Part shown: piece by piece, positions 54,875 to 64,000 of the stretch
Layout of the letters: the number at the start of each line of letters is the position of its first letter
Position numbering within the stretch: position 1 is the first letter of the stretch
DNA from: Neospora caninum Liverpool
Taxonomy: Eukaryota; Apicomplexa; Conoidasida; Eucoccidiorida; Sarcocystidae
Assembly (NCBI RefSeq): GCF_000208865.1
Contig: NC_018392.1
Span: 1,054,001-1,118,000 of the forward strand
Direction of reading: 5' to 3'
Length of the DNA: 64,000 nucleotides
The notes under the pieces: generated by a model
Told to the model about the DNA's origin: nothing
Databases searched by the model: none
Seen by the model: only the letters and a program-made list of their open reading frames with translations
Position numbers and translations under genes: made by a program

Positions 54875-57800
54875 GGTTGTAGACCGCCGTTGTGACCTCT
54901 GAAGACGTCTCAGTCGCTATAGCAATATAAATGTAGGGGCACGATAGTTACTTCTCCAGGGGTTCCTCGGATTTAGTTCAAGCGCCAGAGCACCTGATAC
55001 CTGTACAGATGCTTATGGAAGATCCATTGTTTGGTCCTCCACGAAGACGACCTACCAGGTAAAAGGCCCGACACAGCCCTCCATCAGTTCTATAATAGTA
55101 TTTTTCTTTGGGACGCTGTCGTATGCTGGAAAGTAGTAGACGTACACAACAACGATGAGCGTCTTCGCAAAAATTATCTCTTTTATCTTTCTGAGGGGAT
55201 GAGGTGGTTGACACATCCACAAAACTGAGGTAGAAATTGTCTGACCGATTCTCGCGTGTTGATGGCTCGGACGGCATCTCCCCAAAAACGTCAATTTGCT
55301 TGGCCTGCGTATCAAGATTACTTATAGTACTGCAAACTATCCGACGAGAGTCGAGCTCACTGCTGTCATCCGCAAGACGGTTGTCTTCGCAAATGTTTTT
55401 CCCCTAGAAGGGTTGTAGGCCTTTGTCCTTGGTAGGAAACAGCCATAGGCCCTCTTCTGCTGAAGTAAGGACAACATCACTGATTGTTAGAGGCACAGGG
55501 GATGCAGATGCGAGTGCATGTCTTCGGTTTGTAGGGTAGCACAGAAATGTTTTCAGGGTGCATGCGACTCGGTAGGGGGAGGCGAACTTGAGAGTATTGG
55601 TCAGCTCCTGGCCCTCTGCTCTATTGAGTCAAATTGCGCGAACGACGCCATTAGAATAGCGGTTTGATCTCACCTGTACGTACACTTTATGCACGCTGGG
55701 GCTGTACAGATGGTAAGAACAATATGAGGATCCGGTGGCTTCTGGCGCGACAATCAGCGAAAAAAAGCCCGAAATTGCGCAAGGTCTCACTTACTTAAAG
55801 CACAAATCAGCAGAATCACAGCCGGTCTCGGATGGTCGTCCAACATCCGAGTTGAGAGATTTGGAACCATCAGTGCAGACTGCCTGCAGAGCTAACACAT
55901 TATTTGTTGCACGTACTCCATTTAGTATCCTTCACCACGATCAACAACTGTCTTGTGTAAGCGCGTTTAGCAAGAAACCCCAATTTATCGCGATGCTTAC
56001 GGGCAAATGCAGACCGGAATACAGTGCACATCACCGTTTTCACTTGTTAGAGTAACCGTCTTGCGACTCTGCATAAGGTCCAATATCAGTCAGTCAATGG
56101 AAGGTTGAACTTATGCCAGGAAACCGCTCTACCATGTTTGAGGTGCGACCCCCCAACAAAATCCACCACAAGATGGAATTCTACAAGAGCAGAGACTTAA
56201 ATGGGGATACCGAAGCCCCTGCACAGGAAAGCCTTTGTAGTTAAGCTCACTAATGGTGCCCCTGGCTGTGCAAAGCCGTTCCGTCGGCATCCGCGATGTG
56301 TATCGGGCGTGGTGGATGTTTGATGATGGTTAAGGCCATGGTACCATATTGCGAATCCTCTGAAGTGCCCCTCTGTACGCTCCATCGACAGCCAGCCTGG
56401 AGGGTCCACCGCACCGTTGATAGTTCTCCAAAGTTGTCTCTGCCTTGAAGGAATCGAAGTCTCAGACAGTACTTTAAACAATTGGGATTTCGCCCTTGCG
56501 ACATGCACACACATTACTGTCTTCTCACCGATCTGTTGCGTAGCTTCGTTACGTCGCTAAAGGACCCCTCCTAACTCCAGCGAGGCCACAAAAAATAAGA
56601 CCGTGCAGAATTACCACACAACGATATCTCCATTTACACGACAATTTCATTTCTACTATGTTTGTTGACTTGCCCGCTTTCCTGTTTTAATGCAAGATGA
56701 GCAAGGAGTCCTCGGGATGCTTTATAGGCACCATTCACTTCGCTGGTTTCCGCCGCACGTGAGGCGCTTTACATGTGTGCGCGAATGTGTATCAAAATTA
56801 GAGCAACTCCTTTTCGGGAAGCGTTTCAGTTGCATTTAGGCAATGATTCTCAAGCCCACGATTCTTGCTGTTGTGGCATGCACTTACTTGACCACACCAA
56901 AACTGCCGGTACAGTTTTCACGCGCCGATCAACGACGGTCGCACAAGCTCCTCCGCTCACGATTACAAAGACACCAATTCGTGTGTGCATGGTGTGAGCT
57001 TTCTTGTGGCGCGTGCTCGAGTCTGTGGGGAGAGTACACGCGATAACAACCCATGTTAGCGTTCCCGAGCTTAGGGATTCGTCAGGGAAACGGGAGAAGT
57101 GTAAATGAAGATCGACAGCGCTATGCCTCCCGAAGCTCCCCACCTTTTTTTTGAAATAATTCGTTTTACGGGGCCACTATCGTCCAACGAACACGCCAGC
57201 CTGACTAATATGGTATTTAAAGCAAGGAACCGACGTCGAATAGAGGTTCCCAGACGATGATGAGGCTTGATCCTATATCTGATAGAGGCAGATGCTGCCA
57301 AACTACAGTTGCTTTCAATACGTGGTAACATGGCCCCGTTCGTCCGAAATGAATTTATGTTCAATTACCGATTGTCTGCAAGTCAATCAAGGTCATGTAC
57401 GTGATCCAAGACCTTCACAAAGGCGGTCGCTCTGTATTTGTGCATACTACCAGAACATGTCGTTGCTTGCTGGCGCGGCCGTTTACTGATACGCACTTAG
57501 ATCGGGTATGATTATTCGTATTCAGCTAGGCAATTTTGAAGAAAGCATGAGGGCCTGTTGCCTAGCCTTCTCCAGACCCACGAAAATACACTGAACCATA
57601 AGAACAGTGTATAGCGACCACCAACGCATCGAGTGTCACCAAACGCCTGAGCCGCTGTTTCTCCTCGACGTGGAGAGCGGCTGTTGCCGCAGCGCACCGC
57701 CCTGAAGTTGTGGCTATCAGATACTCAAACGCGCTTTCTACGCAGAACCAAAATAAATGAACTGGTGATTTGTTCGAATGAAGACCAGAAGATGAACGTA

Positions 57801-58305
57801 GGTTATGGTGCCGAGAACAGTGCTATAAAAGTAATCTTGAGGCAGCTACAACAACAGTACTCCGTTTGAGCTAGGGGTCCTGCGGGTGCTGCCATCTTAG
57901 CAGGCCGGTATTCAGCAGCTCGCGTGGGCCCGGAAACTACGGAACACGTTTGAGGAGCGGAATCTGCTGTTAACGTTGTATTCGGGACACACCCAGAGTC
58001 ACTGACGAATCAATGCCGAGTGCAGTGCTTGTCAAGGTACCACGATACTGACACGAATACGATCTAGCGCTTCATCCGAGTGAAATTTCTTCGAGCATGC
58101 AAAGCTTGTGGACAGACTTTTGGTATTTTCTGCGTGTGTCTGCGCTGCGCTACCGCAACGCCCTCTTGTGGTGTAGTGACGCTGAGAAGGAAAGCGTAGG
58201 TCCCACCATCTTTTTCCCTAAGTACGCACCAGGTTGTATTCTCAAACTACCCTATGAAATTTGTCTTTAACGGGAGGCCCCTGTCACAGAAATTACCACG
58301 TCGTG
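54875..58305. other. 3.4-kb region with ambiguous open frames
   Basis: It lies between the starts of two divergent secreted-protein genes. Open stretches bounded by plausible splice sites occur on both strands: minus 55306-55056 (two open frames, acceptor ATACGCAG, donor CTG|GTAGGT), plus 55711-56055 (about 114 codons, internal donor TGT|GTAAGC), and minus 56514-56197 (two open frames). None has a motif, and I could not link them in phase into one gene. The remainder shows nothing. Confidence 0.4.
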
Positions 58306-59676
58306 ATGGGGAGACTTGCTATCAGTTTCGCTGTCTATGCGATGCTCTCAGCGCACACTGGCGCCGTCCACGGCCAGGGAGGATTTCTAGGTAAATGCGG
58401 GAATCTGCTGAGAGAAGGACCCCCAATAGAGAATCGCCCTTTTAGGGAATCTGCTGACGAATGTGGCCCAAGGTGCGCTGCAAGAAGTGCAGCGAAAACA
58501 GCAAATGCTTGCTCAAGCGGCGTCCCAGCCAGACATGCCTTCTGTTGCGGAACAAGAACGCATCGAGGTTTGCGACTACCGTTTGTGTCATGCGGAGAAT
58601 ACTGTTTTTCACTTCCATGATCAGGCGATACAAAAGGCAAAAATGAACCAGATTTCTGCCACAGGTTAGCGTAGTACAGGTTGACCCCCAACAAGGAACG
58701 ACGAAGCTTATTGCTCTTCTGCAGAGGCCCAGGCAGCCGTGAAGGATGTGGTGGAGTGAGTTACTGCGGCACATATCCTGATGCCCCGGTGCCAATTCCT
58801 CTTTAGCACGTACAAACAGCTGGAGCAAGACCTAGCGATGCCTCTGGCAGAAAAGACATCCCATCTGAAAACTGAGAGACTTAAACTTATGCGTCGCATA
58901 TCCACCCTGACGAAGCAGACACGCGCCGCATACGATGCCCTTCATCCAGGTAACCTCTCACCACAGATGCAGACCATGCCACGAACACAACTCACTTTCT
59001 TCTCAGATATGGTGAACAACCCTCTCATTATTGTCGCGAAGTCGCCTGAGGATGACATGCGTGCGGTCGCAAACCGTATAGATGCACAAGGTAGTCCAGC
59101 ATTACGTTGTTCTCTATTTTCGTTTCTAATTCAAGACTACACAGGCTCGCTGGATGATCTGCAGGGCATCATGTCCCCGTGTGCACAGTTTCACAATGAG
59201 CGCGAGGCTCAGAAGAAAGAGCTGCAGTAAGTAGTGACACGAGAGTATGATGGGTGGCATCTATTCAAGGTGACATATTCTACCAACTTGCTACAGGGTT
59301 GTACAGAGCATGAACAATTTGGATGAAGAGGCTAGAGCTCTCAGTCGCATGTCTCCGAGTGAACGCCTTACCTATGGTATCAACCACTCTCAAACTGTTG
59401 ATCCAACACTCTAATGCAGTTAGTTTGAATGCAGATCGGAACATGGCTGAAGAATACGGCTTGAAGAAGGAACAGCTTGCTACGGACATCAAGCATGCTG
59501 GTAAGTACAACCGGTAGCCTAGTCATGTCGAGACGATTAACATCCCTCGCAAAGAGAGGCAAGCAGGCGTTTATCGGCCGACTGTGCTCGGCACAGCAGT
59601 GTCAGGTCTTCTCGGCGGAGTGCTGGGCAACAAACCAGGTGTAGCAGCGTCTCCTGTCACAGTTGGCCGAGTGTAG
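58306..59676 (+). CDS. Small secreted helical (coiled-coil) protein, nine exons
   Basis: Exons 58306-58390, 58446-58664, 58725-58755, 58807-58949, 59007-59090, 59145-59226, 59297-59376, 59420-59500, 59600-59676 (293 residues; all eight junctions match in phase). Exon 1 is a signal peptide (MGRLAISFAVYAMLSAHTGA). The mature protein is mostly charged helix with heptad-like runs (LQEVQRKQQMLAQ, LKTERLKLMRRISTL, ERLTYVSLNADRNMAEEY), three Cys, and a Gly-rich hydrophobic C-terminus (VSGLLGGVLGNKPG). Introns are 43-99 nt. Family unknown. The signal peptide plus amphipathic helices without other domains fits secretory-organelle or vacuole proteins of coccidia, but that is inference. The tightly phased chain makes the gene itself convincing. 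Confidence 0.75.
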
Positions 59677-60514
59677 CCTTTGTGGTGAATTTGTCATGCT
59701 CATTACACTACCGCGTGAACAGCAGATGTGAAGATTTAATACAGCAGTGCCGAACCAATTAATGCTTCCGTGAAACATATTTGTCGCCTGACAGCTGCCC
59801 AGAGTTCGCGACATAACAGTTCCTGCTTGTGCGCCCATGGGTAACACGTAACCGGCGGCTGCACTGCAAAACGGAAGTGAAGCCACCCCACACAGTAATG
59901 TTTGGTGAAAAGGAGAACGAATATAAAATTGGTATGCCAATTCTTACAAAGAAACCGCCTACGTTAGGATAGTCTTGGAAATTAGTCATTAGGGGAATTA
60001 TGATGTATGTTACTCATCTTTGTCACAAACGCGAGTGCCATTAGCACGATCCTGTCACACTAGTGCATTGCTCACGCCGACCTGCCTGCACAAGATTTCA
60101 CCAGTAACCAGTGAAGCCACAACGAAGGCACCTGTTCGCTAGACGACGAGCACCACACCGAAAATGGTCCAGACTCCAAGGATAATACGGAAAACTATCG
60201 TGTCGAGCATGCCGGTGTAGCCGTCAGGAGTCTGCTAACAGGTCATTTTCGTGTTTTCGCGGTAAACGGAAGAAAACGAGCGGATACCCGCAAAACGCAA
60301 AGGAGTGGCTCCCTTTCTCTCCACTTCCTAAAATCGGTGATTGTTACACACAACCTGTCTCATATAATCGTTGCTGTTCCACCCAATCCTTCACGTCACT
60401 GAAAACAGCCTGCATTGACCACACAATACACACACGCAGAGCAAACATCTGACGGTGTTCGGCCTGTCCCCAGTGAGGAGGCGCTGTCATCGGCGAGCTT
60501 GCCCGCTGAATTAT
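59677..60514. other. Convergent intergenic region
   Basis: About 840 bp lies between the 3' ends of the helical secreted-protein gene (+) and COG8 (-). No gene is seen; presumably 3' UTRs. Confidence 0.55.
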
Positions 60515-63050
60515 TTACAAATCCAAGGCTGTGTTGCCCTGGGAACAGGCTGCCACGTACTCACACGTTCCCAGATATATCGACATCAGCAGCTTACCTC
60601 AGGAGCCAATTCAAAGCCTAGCATACTTTTCAGGTCCGCGGCCAGCAACGGCAGAAGAACGTTCGCGTACGTTTGGCATAGAGATGCAAACTCATCCTTT
60701 GTCTGCCTATCGGCAGTCTGGCCTATCATATCTCGCCGAATACTCTCGAGAATGTACGCTCCTCGTAACAGTATTCGTTTGAACATTGTCGGCAAGGTGG
60801 CAACGACAGTGAACAGAGGAAAGTCTAGTGCAGCGTTGAGAACTTTCAGTAGCTCATTCGTGAATGTGCATAGAGGAGGATGTCGAAGCAACGCGAAGGG
60901 CTCGCGGGTACCACTATCGTCGTTGGAAGTGGATGATAATTTTACTAGGTGTCCCGCCGTATCTGGCCTCTCTTCGCAATTTTCACGAAGAGTGCGGAAC
61001 AGGGCTGATGAATCCCAGCTGTAGCACCTGAGGTCCTGAAAAAAGAGGTGTTGAAACAGGCTCAATTGGCATCATTACGGTGAGCCAATTGCCTTTTAAA
61101 ATGCGTCTTCATCACAATATAAGGACGGATCGTGTACACGGACAAGAAACACACCGGCAGCGATACTCGTAACTGTAGCGAAGACATTACCTGGTATAAA
61201 CGGATTAAGGCGACGTTGCCCTTGTGCTTCAGAAGAGAATGCAAGTACTGCTCGAAGACCGGTACCGCAGCCGGAAAGAAATATGCACCCACGCGGCGGA
61301 GACAGCACGACGCATGTTGCGTATGCCGATACAACAGGGAGATGCTAGCAGCATCAAGAAAAGGCAGTTCTTGTCCAACCCGCCCATCACGTTGCTCTGT
61401 GCCGGCTTTTAACCACGTCCTGCTCCTTAAGCTGGGCATTTGCGTAGGCACGCCTTGCAACTCTCGGCGGCAACCGCCGGATGACTCGTTTCTGTGTTCA
61501 CTGGGGCTCAAGGCGAGATTGTTGTGCACCAGCAGAAGAAACCAAGCCACTTGCATACGCAGCCAGAAGGCAATTGACGCGTCGAGGTCGCCAAAAATTG
61601 CCCTGGAGACGGAGGAGGCACATCATGGCAGCAAGCAAGCGCAGGTTAGGTAAGCACCTATTTTCTGCACTACGCTCATTGACTTGAATCTGACACTGCG
61701 AAATCGCTGGCACCTGTCGGCTACAGTGAAGAGTTGCTGGACAGTGTCGTCACTTGCCTATATTGTGTAGCAACCTCCGAGATGGCGCCACTCAATAAGC
61801 TTGCGGCAGAGCACAGTCCCCTGCAGCACAGTTTGGCGCGCAGTCACAAACTCCCGAGCATCAACATGGCCAGCGTGTGTCAAATGAAGGCTCCGTTGCA
61901 ACATGAGCAAATGCCGTTGGCGCTGGTAAATTGCAAATATAGTTGTCGCTTCAGTACCGTTAGTACTTAAACCGGTGCAGTAATCGCGAACCAGCTGCTG
62001 CTGATCTGCGCGAATAGCTGAAATATCGCTCTTACCTGACACAATCGTTTGCGCACTGTGTCTCGATAGCGCCTTTTAGAGAGGAAACAGACGCTCCTCG
62101 ACGATCGATAAACTGGAGCCGCAAATGCGCTTCGGAAAAAAGGCCTACTCGCCGCAGGTGCCTGTTTGTGCAGATCACAACGAGGGGTTCCGTGAAGTAA
62201 TATACTTGAAACATGCTGGCTTAATGCACCCACGACATCACTGACCTTACCCTAATAGTTTGACTATCCGAGCAAAGTTGTCAGCAGTGCCCAGTTCTTG
62301 GAGCAAAGCAGTGTGGCAGGCCATTCGTTCTTGCTCGACCTGCGCAAACACAAGAATCGGAGTCTCCGCCTTTCTCTGTACCCACAAAGCAGAAGCTCTA
62401 CTCCAACCCGTTCTTGGTTCTTGGCTCAAGTGAGATGCGACCTCCCGACGATCGCGTAGCAAAATCTCTAGGGCACCCCATTTCGCCGGACCAAACCTGT
62501 TACACTTGCCTTGAGACTCTCCTCCAATTCTCTTACCTGTCTCTCGATGAAGCGCAGTAATGGCTCTTCCCTACGGCATCGTGCATCCAGCGACACTAAT
62601 TGCTATACACAATACACACCGAAAGAGAAGTGAAGTGGAGTAGATACTGACATTTGCTTCCACGTCGCATCAGATGACTCTTCAACACCGCATAACAATC
62701 AAATGGACACTAACATCACGCGATCCACATGTGGGTTGTTCGTATTCAGCCTACCTCGCGCGCAAACACGGCTAGGTCAAGAGCTTCAGTGTACAGCCCC
62801 GTTTTGCAGCAATTTCTTATCATGGTTGGCAAATTCACAAGCTGACGCAAAGGCACCACAGCAGAAGAAGCCACCAAAATGAACCAGGATGACGACTACG
62901 TCTGTCTCCACAATTCGCGCCATCTCTCGGTGTTCTGTGAAGGCACAGAAGATTCGGGCCATTTACCTCAGTGACAATCTCTTGCATGACCCATAGCAGG
63001 TGAAGAGCAGCGTGGTTACTGGACGCTCGCCCGCTGGCGTTCATGAAAAC
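60515..63050 (-). CDS. COG8: Conserved oligomeric Golgi complex subunit 8 (COG8), 5' end not seen
   Basis: Nine exons visible, phases consistent: 63050-62967, 62841-62755, 62602-62537, 62375-62251, 62161-62036, 61720-61658, 61602-61191, 61035-60598, 60538-60515 (474 residues). COG8/Dor1 landmarks appear in order: LVNLPTMIRNCCKTGLYTEALDLA (here split LVNLPTMIRN / CCKTGLYTEALDLA), ETPILVFAQVEQER, LGHLRRVGLFSEAHLRLQFI, NRAIFGDLDASIAFWL, and ALLRHPPLCTFTNELLKVLN, matching the 'PPL..L.N..L..LN.LR' motif. COG8 is part of lobe B of the COG tether for retrograde Golgi traffic. The missing N-terminus (helical bundle) must lie in 63051-64000 or beyond. The last coding exon is only 24 nt and ends GNTALDL. 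The protein is peripheral on the Golgi by family knowledge. Confidence 0.85.
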
Positions 63051-64000
63051 CTGAAAGAGGGCCATGCCGCATACATGAGCGATTTGTCTTGAAGGAAACG
63101 TGCAATGTTTGAACAATGAACTATTCCAAAGTCATTTGCCACAGTGTAACATGTATACAGACGCATTACACTAACAGTTTCCCGTAGTGCGCAACTGCTT
63201 TACATAGTGGCACATCTGCACACATTAGCTATGATTTTATGTACAACTCTCTGTTTGCAATTCGCAGACAAAGGAGATCCAGAGTGGATATGTGAATATG
63301 TATACTTATAGGTTGACTCCTCGTTCTTCTATGCCACACAACGGAGTACCCCTACCCAAACATATATGCGCAAGGACTTCTTTGAACCTTATTTGGGGTT
63401 CTTACGAGTCTAAAAAAGCCTATGGCAAACGTATGAATAGGCAGTTCATTGCTTTTCTTATCACCTATTGCTACTGGGCCAGTGAGTGCATTCATATCAT
63501 ATAGAAGCACCTGTTATTGTACGTATTCGTATACACGCCCACGCCTGCTCGCGAATAGTTGCACATGTATGAATGCTTTTTGATTTGTTGACACAGTGAT
63601 CTCTCTCTCGTTCCTCTAGTTCATCCAACATATTTGAAGACGCAAGCATCACACGCCACATGCATGTGTGTTTACACGTAGCTGTATATGAGCAGGTGCC
63701 ATCTTCCGTATGCGTATGCCCTCATATGTATGCACGAATGAATGCACACGCACATAAACCGGCAAAGAGGCCCTCATTGGCACATATTTTCATGTGTGTA
63801 TACTTGTGGAGGATACACCTCAGGGAAGGCGCTTCAATATGTGTGCCCGTGTCTGTAATCCTGGGCTGCCGCACTTGCAGCCCCACCTTCTCGCTTTGAA
63901 AAACTGAAGAAGGGTATACGGTAGTGCGTTCGCAAGCGAGACGTACGTAAGTATGCACCAACGACCAGCAATAACATACATTCGTTTACTAGTCGTAAAC
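63051..64000. other. AT-rich flank upstream of the visible COG8 exons
   Basis: It should be a COG8 intron or the 5' part of that gene. I found no exon with COG8 similarity. The stretch 63500-63800 contains degenerate TGTATGCA/ATATGTAT-like words but no regular tandem repeat. Confidence 0.45.

Overview
The window looks like nuclear chromosomal DNA of a tissue-cyst coccidian (Toxoplasma gondii, Hammondia or Neospora type). Grounds: intron-rich genes with canonical GT-AG junctions; long Ser/Pro/Arg-rich low-complexity insertions in conserved proteins; an ApiAP2 transcription factor; a protein with two CPW-WPC-like repeats; and two proteins with signal-plus-transit leaders of the apicoplast type. 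I see no bacterial operons, insertion sequences, CRISPR arrays or rRNA. Species cannot be fixed by eye.

Layout, left half (GC-rich, larger introns): 1-4762 has no supported gene. A single-exon FYV7-type rRNA-processing protein (+, 4763-5923) is followed by a split MAP2K-like kinase (-, 8940-16561), an apicoplast-type double glyoxalase (-, 19712-25727), a GET1/WRB-like ER receptor for tail-anchored proteins (+, 27634-29221), a Maf nucleotide pyrophosphatase (-, 30604-31407) and a two-domain ApiAP2 factor (+, 33409-35169).

Layout, right half: three consecutive minus-strand genes lie at 35.6-41.4 kb. They encode a nine-exon EGF-like protein, an eight-exon CPW-WPC-like secreted protein and an unrecognised protein. 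Then come a PITH-domain protein (+, 42910-44363), a 1257-residue propeller-type protein with Nup155-like features (-, 46054-49827), an organellar RsfS/Iojap factor (+, 50576-51926), an unrecognised secreted protein (-, 52898-54874), a nine-exon secreted helical protein (+, 58306-59676) and the 3' part of COG8 (-, from 63050 down to 60515, 5' end not seen).

The genes do not form one pathway. Housekeeping functions (ribosome biogenesis, tail-anchored insertion, Golgi tethering, PITH, nucleotide sanitation) are interleaved with fast-evolving secreted proteins. The secreted genes share an architecture of many small exons and mostly very short introns (often 39-82 nt). Most appear only when short open stretches are joined by splice phase, so they are easy to miss. 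Multi-exon models were made by hand from splice sites and reading-frame phase. Exon boundaries are predictions, and final exons are the least certain parts.
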